DNA of 64,000 nucleotides from Wurfbainia villosa. Taxonomy: Eukaryota; Streptophyta; Magnoliopsida; Zingiberales; Zingiberaceae. The notes under the pieces are model-generated. The model saw only the letters and a list, made by a program, of their open reading frames with translations. It had not been told where the DNA came from and did no database searches. The position numbers and the translations under genes are program-made. Position 1 is the first letter of the stretch; each line of letters opens with the position of its first letter. Below are positions 46,617 to 57,413 of this stretch, piece after piece. The stretch lies in contig CM046008.1 in NCBI GenBank assembly GCA_025175895.1, forward strand, positions 23,639,255 to 23,703,254, written 5' to 3'.

Positions 46617-48240
46617 TATAATCAATTCGTCATGAATTATAACATGAATGAAATTGATAAACCTTTGCCTGAGATTCTCAGCATGTTAAGAACTGCTGAA
46701 CCGAATCTCAAAAAGAAAGTTAGCAACGTACTAATGGTCAAGAAGGGCAAAGGTAAGCGCAAAGGCAAGGGTAAGACCCAAGCCAAAGGCAAGGCCAATT
46801 CATCCACTTCAAAGGGTAAAGGTAAAGTACCTAAGGAAGGGGACTGCTTCCATTGCGGTGAGACTGGACACTGGAAGCGGAACTGCAAAGTCTACCTTGA
46901 GGAAGTAAAGAATAAAAGAAGTGGGACTTCTGCCTCAGGTGTACACGTTATAGAAGTTAATCTATCTATTTCTTCTACATGGGTATTAGATACCGGATGT
47001 GCATCTCACATTTGTAATAATGTGCAGGGACTGAGAAATAGTAGACAAATGGCAAAAGGCGAAGTAGACCTACGAGTAGGCAATGGCGAAAAAGTTGCTG
47101 CTGTAGCTGTAGGAACATATTCTTTGCCTTTGCCCACTGGGCTTATCTTAGAACTAGAGGAGTGCTTATATGTACCTGCATTGACAAAGAACATAATTTT
47201 TGTATCTTGTTTAGACAAGAAAAACTTTTCTTTTATAATAAAGGACAAATGTTGTTCCATTTATTTGAATGAAATGTTCTATTGTAATGCACCACTTATG
47301 AATGGTCTCTATGTTCTAGATTTAGAAAACCCAATTTATAACGTAAATACCAAGCAGTTCAAATCGAATGATTCGAACCAAACATATCTCTGGCACTGTC
47401 GCCTAGGTCACATAAATGAAAAACGCATATCCCAACTCCATAAAGATGGATTATTGGACTCATTTGATTTTGAATCATATGAGGTATGCGAATCTAGCCT
47501 TTTAGGAAAGATGACTAAAACTCCATTTAGTGGACATGGCGAGAGAGCGACGGACTTGTTAGGACTCATACATACTGATGTATGTGGGCCTTTCAATGTC
47601 GAAGCCAGAGGAGGCTATAAGTACTTTATTACTTTCACTGATGATATGAGTAGATTTGGCTACTTATATTTGATGAGACATAAGTCAGAATCCTTTGAAA
47701 AGTTCAAAGCATTCAAGAATGAAGTACAAAACCAACTTGGTAAGCGTATCAAGCTACTTCGATCAGATCGAGGTGGTGAATACCTTAGTCAAGAGTTTCG
47801 TGATCACCTGGCTGAGTGTGGGATAATATCCCAACTCACTCCCCCTGGAACACCACAATGGAATGGTGTATCTGAGAGGAGAAATCGTACTCTATTAGAT
47901 ATGGTATGATCAATGATGAGCCAGACTGATCTACCTACTTCCTTTTGGGGACTAGCTCTAGAGACAGCCGCTTTCACACTTAATCGCGTCCCATCAAAAG
48001 CCGTAGAAAAGACACCATATACGATATGGACTGGGAAGAGTCCCAAAATGTCTTTTATAAAGATTTGGGGTTGTAAAGCTTATGTAAGACGTCAAGTCTC
48101 AGATAAACTAGGACCCAAATCAGATAAGTGTTATTTTGTCGGATATCCCAAGGAAACTAAGGGATATTACTTTTACAATCCCAAGGTGTTTGTTGCCAGA
48201 AATGCTGTCTTTCTAGAAAGAGAATTTATTTCTAGAAAAA
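46617..48240 (+). pseudogene. pol: Copia-T gag end, protease and integrase (one stop, 3' end lost)
   Basis: The polyprotein resumes after T-B. Numbering from Met 46632: basic linker (36-68), zinc knuckle C72, C75, H80, C85; protease DTG at D120; pre-integrase zinc region H255/H260 with C286 but Ser at 289 where Cys is usual; integrase catalytic D316, D379 and E415, spaced D-x62-D-x35-E as in active enzymes. A single TGA (47907-47909) follows LLDMV, where CGA (Arg) is expected, a C-to-T change at a CpG. The frame then continues to 48240 (SMMSQTDLPTSFWG, IWGCKAYVRR), where the deletion joins it to the G1 LTR. Confidence 0.9.
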
Positions 48241-48542
48241 CTAGTGAACTTGCCAAGTCCTCAAGACTTCCCACACCAAGCCTCATGCTTGGATTTTCCA
48301 TGACAAGCCCCATGCTTGGACTTTCACCGCCAAGGCTACACACTTGGACTTACGTGGCCAACTCATGTTGAACTTTCCAACACCAAGCCCCATGCTTGGA
48401 CTTTTTACCACCAAGGCTACACACTTGGATTTACGTGGCCAACCCATGTTGGACTTCCCATGACAATCCCATGTCATATGTTTTGTCTAACATCAAAATA
48501 TAGTTCGAGTCAAACTCGAGTCTTGGGTCGATTACACCAACA
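48241..48542 (-). repeat. G1 5' LTR, outer part
   Basis: It is nearly identical to 24335-24436 plus 26892-27096 and ends ACACCAACA before the duplication ttgtg. It rejoins the LTR piece ending at 31316, less 171 bp lost in the Copia-T deletion. Confidence 0.88.
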
Positions 48543-49262
48543 TTGTGGACAGTCGACTAGTCTACGGTAGTCGACTGCCAATGATGGACAATCGATTGGT
48601 GGTGGTGGATAGGGGCACAGAATGTCCTGCAGTCGACTGGCCAATCGACCACTAGGTTGACAATCGATTGTCAATAAGGGCAATTGACTGCTAGGGTATT
48701 TCTTGGAGTAATCCAACCAATGACTGAGCAAATAACCGGTGTCTTTGGCGATCATGTGCAGCGTAAATTCAGGTCGTGCGTGCTTTAAAAGGAGCTCGAT
48801 GGGAGAAGGAGAAGTTGTCAGTTCTTCAGGGATTTGAAGGGGAATAATTGTTGCTTTCTGGACCTTCAAAGTCATTCAAAGCAACCAAAAGATCAAGCAT
48901 CTAAAATCTCACTTATAAAGTGTTTGTAATTTCATTTATTTAATTTACTTGTATTTTTGTTGCCTCTTATTGTTGTAAGAACTTTGTACGAGGTTTCTCC
49001 ACCTCCGGATTATTTTCGAGAAGGAGAAGTTTGATAGTGGTGGTGTGCATCACTAGTGTTCAACCCTGGAGTAGGAACCCTAATTCCGAACCACGTAAAA
49101 ACTCGTCTTGTGCTTCTGATTGTTTTGTGGATTTTGTTTCTACTTGTATTTCATATTCCGTTGCACGCTAACAATCTTGTAGACAAGAACGAACATGATC
49201 GAAGCAAAGAAATCGCAAAATCGCTATTCACCCCCACTAGCATGGTCACCGATTCCTCTACA
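48543..49262 (+). repeat. G2 5' LTR, second part
   Basis: It continues from 11761 after the ttgtg duplication. It has a cluster of CAGTCGACTG-type palindromes (48550-48690), a TATA-like TTTAAAAGG (48784), a CTCCACCTCCGG...GAGAAGGAG block shared with the 3' LTR at 63925-63960, and the end ACCGATTCCTCTACA. Confidence 0.85.
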
Positions 49263-49280
49263 ATTAGTATCAGAGCGAGG
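49263..49280 (+). promoter_or_regulatory. Primer binding site of G2
   Basis: ATTAGTATCAGAGCGAGGG follows the LTR end; TAGTATCAGAGC has one change from the usual core. Confidence 0.78.
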
Positions 49281-49338
49281 GCGCTCTTTAGAGGACTAAC
49301 TGCCAATAGAGCAAAGCGCTAGAGGAGTATCTAGAAGA

Positions 49339-49815
49339 ATGGAGTTGCCAAACCTTGGACTAGGCCGCGACATCAACACTCCACCTCCCTACGAATTCTA
49401 CGGACAAGGGGGATTTGAGCATTGGAAGGCGAGTATAGAAACCTTTCCTCATGATGAACATCGAAGATTGGTTCATCTTAATGGAAGGGTTCGACCCCCC
49501 CCCCCCCCATGGACAAGAAGGAAAAAGTTCTAAAAATCAAGAAGTAGGCCAAGGAGCAACGCCAAAAATTTAAGAGCGAGGTTAAGGTAGCAAAATTTTT
49601 AACAAATTTAATACTTAATGAAATCTTGTGCAAGCTAGGGGATTATATTGATGTCAAGGAGCTATGGAGCAAATTGGCAAAATTCCATGAGAAACCTCAA
49701 CCGGTCCAAGATGATAAGGAAGAAATATTGGAGGAATCCAAGGAAGAGTGCTCCTCATCTCAAGCTCAAGAAGACTCAGAAGTTGAGAGATGCTCAACAT
49801 CCGAAGAGGAAGATT
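49339..49815 (+). pseudogene. gag: G2 gag, first part
   Basis: It aligns with the G1 Gag from residue 18 (PPPYEFYGQGGFEHWKA against PPKFDGDFSWWKK) and at CKLGDYIDVKELWSKLAKFHEKP. A 12-C run (49497-49508) encodes a Pro stretch. Stops interrupt it (for example TAG after KIKK near 49543). It ends in the acidic CSTSEEED segment, where S2 is inserted (flank agatt). The gene is dead. Confidence 0.8.
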
Positions 49816-50906
49816 TGTTGATGCAGGGGCACCAATCAAACCTAGGTTTTGATTATGGCAAAGATCCAAAGTTAAGGTCATATTGTTATCTCATGAGATG
49901 AATTAAGTGTGCTTGAAATAGTTAAGCTAAGCCGAAGGTCAGCGACACCCGGAAAATCCCGAGTCAAGAAACCATGGTGGTCGGGTGACACCGGAAGAAC
50001 TTCATGGGAGTCGAAGAACCCAAGTGAAGACTGGAAGCAAAGCAATAGGTCATAAAGGACCAGAGGTAAGCACGAGTGCGAAGAGAGATGGTAAGGTCAT
50101 ATCCTCTGTACGGGGATGACCCTAGGCGGCGATCCGACTAAGACTTCCAGTGGAAGGTCTAGGTCGAGATCGGATGGTAAGAAACCGTCGCATTTATCAT
50201 TTTCTGTGCTAACTCTTTGCTGCAGGGAAGTGGCCAGGCTAGCAGTTGACTGCTAGATATTGGCAGTCAACTAATGTCAATTGACTGATGGCGACGAATC
50301 AGCCTTGTGCTCTAGGTCAAAAAGGACAACGTTTGACGATACCACTTCGCAATAAGATAAGGTGCCACCTCGTGATAAGTTTCATAAATTGAGGATCTAG
50401 ATCCGGACTAATTCCAAGGCGCGAGTCTATAAAAGGAGGGGAGGACTCGAACCCTACATCATCAAATCTTTGCTCCCAAGTGCTCTAACAATGCTACGCT
50501 TCGACGACGACACTACGATGCCAACACACCGACGATAAGCTCTTCATCTCGGATTCATATTCGTCGGTAGTATTAGTTTGTTTAATTTGTAATCGAAGTT
50601 TTCATCGTAACGAGGTGAGGTAGGCTTTTTGCCTCATCCTCGAGTTTTTTTCTCTCGGTTTTTGTGATCATTGTCTCCTACCTCCAACGAGGAGGAGACT
50701 CTATAGTGGATTGCCCCTTTGTACGCGGTCAAGGATCGCGGGGCCTTGGAGTAGCAACCACTGGGTTATGAACCAAGTAAAAATAAATTTGTCATATTTA
50801 TTTTTCTGCGCATTACTCATATTCTTAATCGAACGAACGAAAAGAAACGAAGATTTCACACTCACTAATCACCCCCCCCCCTCTAGCGACACTTCTCGAT
50901 CCAACA
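49816..50906 (+). repeat. S2 5' LTR
   Basis: It matches 59075-60175 throughout. Features: CAGTTGACTG/CAGTCAACTA palindrome cluster near 50240-50290, TATA box (TATAAAAGG, about 50430), CTCCTACCTCCAACGAGGAG block, and a run of C before TCTAGCGAC. Confidence 0.9.
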
Positions 50907-50925
50907 ATTGGTATCAGAGTGGGGG
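50907..50925 (+). promoter_or_regulatory. Primer binding site of S2
   Basis: ATTGGTATCAGAGTGGGGG; the core TGGTATCAGAG matches the tRNA-Met complement. Confidence 0.87.
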
Positions 50926-51023
50926 CACTAAGATTTGGTGTAACCACCAATCTAGCAAATTTTTTTATTTTCTTTTCATTTTGTTTTTGAGCTTTTGGTT
51001 AATTCTTCTCCCGCACTACTAAT

Positions 51024-51040
51024 CCAAGACAAAGTCTTAG
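51024..51040 (+). other. S2 leader hairpin, first copy
   Basis: CCAAGAC-AAA-GTCTTAG, one mismatch in the stem, in the context CTACTAATCC. It is repeated 313 bp downstream. Confidence 0.45.
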
Positions 51041-51336
51041 CAATTTGCATTTTTTTTTTTGTGTTTGCAAGTATCTCTATACCTCGGAAGTAGCTCACGG
51101 TAAAATGAGCATAACTTTTCATACAAGTGAACCCACAAAATGTGCTACCCACCAAATTGAAGCTCTCTCAGAGATCTACACTTATTATAGGGTTACCCTT
51201 GTAACAAGCTGTTTTCATCCCCAAAAAATGACATTTAGTACCCTTTCAGGGACATCGAAGGTCGTAAGTTTCTAGTTTTTGTTTAGCTTTTTATTTTTTT
51301 CATTTATTTCTTTTTATTATTTTCTACATTACTAAT

Positions 51337-51353
51337 CCAAGACCAAGTCTTGG
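51337..51353 (+). other. S2 leader hairpin, second copy
   Basis: CCAAGAC-CAA-GTCTTGG, a perfect 7-bp stem, ends 41 nt before the gag ATG. It is conserved in position with fragment A (996-1013). Confidence 0.5.
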
Positions 51354-51393
51354 AATTCCTTTTGGTTTTTATTCGTGTTTTGCAAGATAATTA

Positions 51394-51799
51394 ATGGCTC
51401 ACACTGAGGGGTATAGCACCACCCGACCTCCATTCTTTAACGGAAATGATTTTCGTTATTGGAAAGGTCAGATGGAGTGTTTCTTGAAAATACAAGTCGA
51501 GACTTGGATAATAATCCAAACCAACTTTGCTCTACCCACTAATGATCAAGGGGAGCCTTTGGACTTCGACAAATGGACCAACTCAACCAAGAGGCAAATC
51601 GAAGCCGATGCAAAAGCAACCCAAGTTGTAATGCGGCTTGTCCAAGGAGTAGCTCAACCGAATTGGGTCATTCATTAGTGCCAAAGACCTCTGGACCAAG
51701 TTAATCGAGCTACACGAAGGGACATCCGATGCTAAGGTATGCAAAAGAGACTTACTATTGAATAAATTGTATAATCTAAAGATGCAGAATCACGAGATC
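51394..51799 (+). pseudogene. gag: S2 gag, first part
   Basis: Start ATG 51394 after GATAATTA. It encodes MAHTEGYSTTRPPFFNG, RYWKGQMECFLKIQ and KRQIEADAKATQ, close to fragment A. A frameshift near 51640 precedes a stop at 51676-51678. In another frame the expected KDLWTKLIELHEG follows. The CRM element interrupts it at agatc (51795-51799). Confidence 0.8.
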
Positions 51800-52492
51800 T
51801 GATGAAAGCTAAGGAGGGGTTTCAAGCTTACAAGACAAAGCCGAGGATGAAGAGGCATTGAAGGGAATTGGAGGACCCTAGACAAGGCCCAAGACTAAAA
51901 AAATGAAGCAAGCCTTGGAAGGCTTAATAATGGAGCTCAAGGAAAAGGAGGATCAATGCACAATGGAGGCAACAACTAAATGGATCACATTCCTTCAACT
52001 AAAATGAAATTGAGCCAATATGAGGATCATTTTCGTATGTATTTTTGAGGGATTTTTCTAGAGTGACTTTTGAAGTCCTTTGGTGGATTTTAATGCCTTT
52101 TTGAGAGTTCCTAAGCTAGTATTAGGGATTAGTGGTTGCATTAGTGGAAAATAAATGCCATGCATTCATGCATGCATGATAATGGTGCATAATTAGTGCT
52201 TAGTGGGAAGTGTAGTAGAGGTTAATGTTTCAACTTCTACTAAGTCTATATATAGGAAAACTCTTGTATGATTAAAGGGAATTTTTTTAGTGGAATGAAA
52301 TTTGAGTTTTCTCTATGTGAGAGCTTCCTTCGAGTTCTTAGGCAAAGAACTAAATCTGATCTTATCAAGGCAACTTGTGGTGATCAAAACACCCATGACT
52401 TATCACTCACCTTCTTGTCTTTCTCTAGTGTGGCGTCAATATCCTTTCCCAAACTGAATTTCAAGGCGAACCAATTCAAGGCAATCTTATCA
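51800..52492 (+). repeat. CRM-like 5' LTR
   Basis: It has a TATA-like TATATATAGG (about 52247), and ends GCAATCTTATCA followed by TTTGGTATCAGAGCC, the PBS (52493-52507). Confidence 0.88.
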
Positions 52493-53043
52493 TTTGGTAT
52501 CAGAGCCAAGTTCCTTGATTTTCAGGTTTGTGTTTTGTTTGTCAATTCAAAAAAATTATTTTTGTTCTTGTTCATCTTCGTTGATCTCTCATCCATAGTA
52601 TTCCATTGGTATCTTTTCATTTTCCATCTCTATTTGTCGCCAATTTCTGTTCTCTATTTGGGTCCTAAACTTTAAAAAAAAAAGGTGCTACTAGAGTCAT
52701 TGTGTTTCTAGTTGAAAAAAAAAATTGGGAAAAAAAACATTCTAGGCAGAACCAAAGAAAAAAGGACTCAATATTCCTCTGATTGCTCTTGATCGTTGTT
52801 GAATTTCTTGTTCTATCCGTTTATTTCTCTTATTTTACTCATATTTTCTTGTTGGTTTCTTGTTCACTTGATCGTCTACTTGCTGTCTTGAAAAAAAAAT
52901 CATTGATAAGGTTCTTATCTTAAGAGCTTATAAAGGAAGCTAAGTGGCTAAATTTGAGTGCAAACACGTGAGTAGAGTGGTGAGGTACTTCTAACATTTC
53001 TTTTGTAATTGTCCTTGTCATCTTCTTTTTGTTGCAAGCATGA
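52493..53043 (+). other. CRM-like PBS and leader
   Basis: TTTGGTATCAGAGCC is the tRNA-Met type PBS. The rest is T-rich leader with A and T homopolymers. A 135-codon frame at 52268-52675 spans LTR and leader and is not considered real. Confidence 0.75.
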
Positions 53044-54402
53044 GTGGGGAGATTACATGAAAGGATGGACCAACTTGAAGGAGGAAGAGTTTCCAACCAT
53101 GGGGGCAATTTTAATCATGAAGAATCTCATCAATTAATTGACCTATTCTACAGTTCTCCAAGAGAAGGAAGGAGGCGTAAAGGGGGAAGAAGACATGAAA
53201 GAGGAGGTAGAGACCATAGATGTGAAGATGATCTAAGAGGTGTGAAAGTCAAGGTACCTTCCTTCCAAGGTGAAGGTGAAAATAGAACAAATCTTTTCAT
53301 GCGACAATTACAATGATGTAAAGAAGGTGAAGGTGGTTGCCCTTGAGTTCACTGATTACACCTTAATTTGGTGGGATCAAGTTCAAAAAGATATAAGAAG
53401 GTATGAAGAGCATCCTATAGACACTTGGGATGAAATGAAGACTTTGATGAGAAGGAGATTTGTTCCTTCCCACTACCACAAGGATTTGCACAACAAATTG
53501 CAAAGACTCACCCAAGGGAGTAGGAGTGTGGATGAGTATTACAAGGAGATGGAGGTGGCTTTGATTATGGCCAATATTATAGAGGAGAGGGAAGCAACCA
53601 TGGCCCGGTTTCTCCATGGCCTAAACCGAGATATTGGAGACATTGTGGAGTTACAACATTATGTGGAGCTTGAATACTTAGTTCATCAAGCAATGAAAGT
53701 GGAGCAACAATTAAAGAGAAAGGGCATTATGAAGAAATCATCTTCTTCAAACTACTCTTCAAGTTAGAAGGACAAGCCAAAGAAGGAGGGTTCTTCTTCT
53801 AATTCTAAGGAGGTAACAAGCACTAAGAAGCCTATTCCTGCTAATTATTCTTCTACTTCTAAGAGTAGGGATATCAAGTGCTTTAGGTGTTTGAGAAAAG
53901 GACATATTGCATCCGAATGCCCAAATAAGAAGACTATGGTGGTGAGGGATAATGAGAGTATCTCTAGTGAAGAAATTTCTTCTCATTCCTCTTCCTCAAA
54001 CGATGGGGAAAATGATGGAGCAGCCTATGCACAAGATGGAGATCTCTTGGTGGTTAGGAGGTTATTGGGGAGCCAAGCCAAGGAGCATGAGGAGGACCAA
54101 AGAGAAAATATTTTTCATACCCGCTGCCTTATTTAAGGTAAAACATGCTCTATGATCATTGATGGTGGGAGTTGCACCAATGTGGCAAGCACTAGGTTGG
54201 TCACCAAACTCAACCTAAAGACTACACCACATGCAAGGCCATATAAACTCCAATGGCAAAGTAATAGTGGTGAATTGGTAGTGAATCAACAAGTGTTGAT
54301 TAATTTCTCCATTGGCAAATATGAAGATCAAGTTCTATGTGATATTGTACCTATGGAGGAAAGCCACATTCTTCTTGGAAGACCTTGGCAGTTTGATAGG
54401 TG
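53044..54402 (+). pseudogene. gag: CRM-like gag and protease (broken)
   Basis: Gag begins near 53044 (MGRLHERMDQLEGG). A frameshift near 53300 leads into the capsid domain (ALEFTDYTLIWWDQVQKD, MKTLMRRRFVPSHYHKDLHNKL), then a TAG at 53765-53767, a zinc knuckle CFRCLRKGHIASEC (about 53880), a second stop near 54134, and an aspartic protease with IIDGGSCTNVAS (DGG in place of DTG/DSG, as is often seen in this clade) and ILLGRPWQFDR. The dead state is clear. Confidence 0.85.
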
Positions 54403-57400
54403 AGTTCACCATGATGGATTCTCCAACAAGTTCTCTCTCGTCCACAATTCTCGCAAAGTCGCACTTGTACTATTATCACCTAGGGAGGTTTGTGAGGATC
54501 AAATAAAAATGTGAGAGAAAAGAGAAAAAGAAGAGCAAGAGCTTAAGAAAGAGAAAGAGTGTGTGAAAAAGAAAATAATTGATTTTGAGGACAAAATTCA
54601 AAAGAAAAGAGAGAATGAGGAAAAGAAAGAGAGAAAATTAGAAAATTTGTTTACAAGAGGAAGTGAGATGATGAGAGATTATTTGACAAAGCAGCCTATA
54701 TTTCTTCTTTTATGCAAGGAAACTTGCTTGGAATCTAACACTAACTCCTTGCCTAGTGATGTTGTTGTTATTTTGCAAGATTTTGAGGATGTGTTTCCCA
54801 AGGAAGTACCCCACATGGTTTGCCACCAATGAGGGGGATAAAACACCAAATAGACCTTATTCCTGGCGCTTCTCTACCCAATATGCTAGCTTATAGGAGC
54901 AACCCTCAAGAAACAAGGGAGATACAAAATCAAGTGGAGGAGTTATTGCAAAAAGGATGGGTTAGGGAGAGCTTAAATCCTTGTGTTGTACCCGTAATTT
55001 TGGTACCTAAAAAGGATGGATCATGGAGGATGTGCACTGACTGTAGAGCAATCAAACACATCACAATTAGGTATAGCCATCCTATCCCTAGACTTGATGA
55101 TTTGCTTGATGAATTGCATGGTGCTTGCTTTTTTTCTAAAATTGATTTTAAAAGTGGGTACCATCAAATTAGGATAAGGGAAGGGGATGAATGGAAAACT
55201 GCTTTCAAAACTAAATATGGATTGTATGAATGGTTGGTAATGCCTTTTGGGTTAACTAATGCACCAAGCACTTTTATGAGGCTTATGAACCATGTTTTAT
55301 GAGAATTCCTTGGAAAATTTGTGGTAGTATACTTTGATGATATTTTGGTATATTCCAAGAGTTTTGTTGAGCATATTGCACATCTCCAATCTCTCTTGCA
55401 TGTCCTTAGAAAGGAGAAACTATATGCTAACTTAGAAAAGTGTTCTTTTTTCACTAATCATGTGGGTTTTCTTGGTTTTGTCATAAGTTCTAAAGGAGTG
55501 TAGGTTGATGAAGGGAAAGTTAAGGCCATTAGAGATTGGCCAACTCCTAAAACTATGAGTGAAGTTAGGAGCTTCCATGGGTTGGCAAGTTTCTATAGAA
55601 GGTTTGTGAAGGATTTTAGCACATTTATAGCACCCCTAAATGAAATTGTTAGGAAAAATATGGGTTTAAAATGGGGGGAGAATCAAGAAAATGCATTTCA
55701 AGCACTTAAGGACAAACTCACACACGCACCCATTCTTGCTTTGCCTTATTTTTCCAAATCATTTGAAATTGAATGTGATGCATCTCATGTGGGTATTGGG
55801 GTTGTTTTACTTCAAGATGGTCATCCCATTGCATATTTTAGTGAGAAGTTAGGTGGCTCCACTCTCAACTATTCCACTTATGATATAGAATTGTATGCAC
55901 TTGTTAGAGCTTTGCAAACATGGCCGCATTATCTTTTGCCTAAAGAATTTGTCATTCATAGTGATCATGAATCTTTGAAGTTTTTGAAAGGGCAGGGGAA
56001 CCTCAACAAAAGGCATGCCAAGTGGGTTGAATTTCTTGAACAATTTCCTTATGTGATTAAGCACAAGCAAGGAAGGGCAAATGTTGTAGCAGATGCACTT
56101 TCAAGAAGGTATAATTTGCTTGCTACACTTGAAACTAAATTGCTTGGCTTTGAACATATTATGGAATTATATGTACATGATAATGAATTTTCCCAATTAT
56201 ATGTTGCGTGTAAAAAGAAATCACAAAATGGGTTTGTTAGGCATGATAACTACTTGTTTAAGAATAATAGACTTTGTGTGCCTAGAGGATCCATGCATGA
56301 ATTGCTAGTTAGGGAAGCACATGAGGGGGGTTTAATGGGACACTTTGGGGTTCAAAAGACCTTAGAAATGCTGCATGGACATTTTCATTGGCCACACATG
56401 AAGCATGATGTGCAGAAATTTTGTGAAAGGTGCATTGTGTGTAGAAAAGCAAAATCACCTCATGGACTTTACACTCCTTTGCCTATTCCTGATTTCCTGT
56501 GGACTGACATGTCTATGGATTTTGTTTTAGGGCTACCATGCACTCAAAAAGTAACGACTCCATTTTTGTGATAGTTGATAGATTTTCCAAGATGACACAC
56601 TTCATACCTTGTCACAAAGTGGATGATGTAACTCATGTGGCAGATTTGTTTTTCAAAGAGATGGTAAGACTTCATGGCATGCCTAGGAGCATTGTTTCAT
56701 ATCGTGACACCAAATTTTTAAGCCATTTTTGGAGGATCTTATGAAACAAGCTAGAAACAAAGCTTCTTTTCTCCACCACATGCCACCCTCAAACTGACGG
56801 CCAAACTGAGGTGGTAAATATGACTCTTTCTACTCTTCTTAGAGCAATTATTAAGAAGAACATTAAGTCTTGGGAAGAATGTTTACCCCATGTTGAATTT
56901 GCTTACAATAGGGGTGTCCATTCTACTACTCAATTTTCTCCTTTTGAGATTGTTTATGGGTTCAATCCACTAACACCTCTTGATTTGCTTCCTTTACCTA
57001 ACACTTCTTCTTTAGTTCACAAGGATAGCAAAACAAAGGCGGAATATGTGAAGAAGCTTCATGAGCAAGTTAAAGCTCAAATTGAGAAGAAAATCGAGCA
57101 ATATGCAAATAGAGCAAATAAAGGAAGAAAAAGAGTTGTCCTTGAACCCGGTGATTGGGTGTGGGTTCAAAGGAAATCAAAACTTCAAGCAAGAGGAGAT
57201 GGACCATTCCAAGTATTGGAAAGAATTAATGACAAAGCTTACAAGATTTACTTGCCCAGTGAGTATGGTGTTAGTGCAACATTTAATGTGGCTGATTTAC
57301 GTCCTGTTGATGTAGGTGATAAGGACCTAAATTCAAAGACGAATTCACCAAAAGGAGGGAATGATGAAAGCCAAGGAGGGGGTTTCAAGCTTACAAGACA

Positions 57401-57413
57401 AAGCCGAGGATGA
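54403..57413 (+). pseudogene. pol: CRM-like pol: RT, RNase H, integrase, reaching into the 3' LTR
   Basis: RT: IDLIPGASLPN, VPKKDGSWRMCTDCRAI, FSKIDFKSGYHQIR, and catalytic YFDDILVYS (about 55330). RNase H: ECDASHVGIGVVL and YELYAL-like ELYALVRAL. Integrase: HFGVQKTLEMLHGHFHWP with CERCIVCRKAK zinc site, TDMSMDFVLGLP, and PQTDGQTEVVN. The second catalytic Asp of the SDRD motif is Tyr (TAT, 56700-56702). Other lesions: TGA at 55300 (Arg expected), TAG at 55501 (Gln expected), a one-base loss near 56547, and TGA near 56741 (Trp expected). The C-terminus (ADLRPVDVGDKDL..., to 57413) extends 52 bp into the 3' LTR, as in CRM elements. Confidence 0.9.
57351..57361 (+). promoter_or_regulatory. Polypurine tract of the CRM-like element
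   Basis: AAAGGAGGGAA lies directly before the 3' LTR start TGATGAAAG, inside the pol frame. Confidence 0.85.

Larger units (their letters stand above)
31317..48240 (+). mobile_element. Copia-T: Ty1/copia element truncated after integrase
   Basis: It has a 5' LTR (31317-33237), PBS, leader, gag, protease and integrase, then stops inside pol at about 48240. Reverse transcriptase, RNase H and the 3' LTR are missing, together with 171 bp of the G1 LTR target (the equivalent of 24164-24334). It is split by a solo LTR (33652-35466) and by T-B (36764-46616). Gag motifs (NFRDWYRNLRIILKQERKLYVLE, LMLATMNSELQKQHENMDAYDM) resemble Tork/Angela-type elements; the clade is not settled. Confidence 0.85.
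11762..48542 (-). mobile_element. G1: gag-only LTR retrotransposon, minus strand (duplication ttgtg)
   Basis: On the minus strand: 5' LTR 48542-48241 and 31316-30288, PBS 30285-30274, gag 30266-28959, a 1.5 kb 3' non-coding region, polypurine tract 27110-27097, and 3' LTR 27096-26892, 24436-23325 and 11928-11762. The 5-bp duplication ttgtg lies at 11757-11761 and 48543-48547. Three later insertions (T-A, a Del-type solo LTR and Copia-T) account for most of its 37 kb span. The internal region is only 3.2 kb and has no pol, so movement would need another element's enzymes. Confidence 0.88.

Noticed and set aside
52268..52675. 135-codon frame before the CRM-like gag
   Set aside because: It crosses the LTR end and PBS, is mostly Phe, Ser and Leu from a T-rich leader, and is not matched in the 3' LTR copy.
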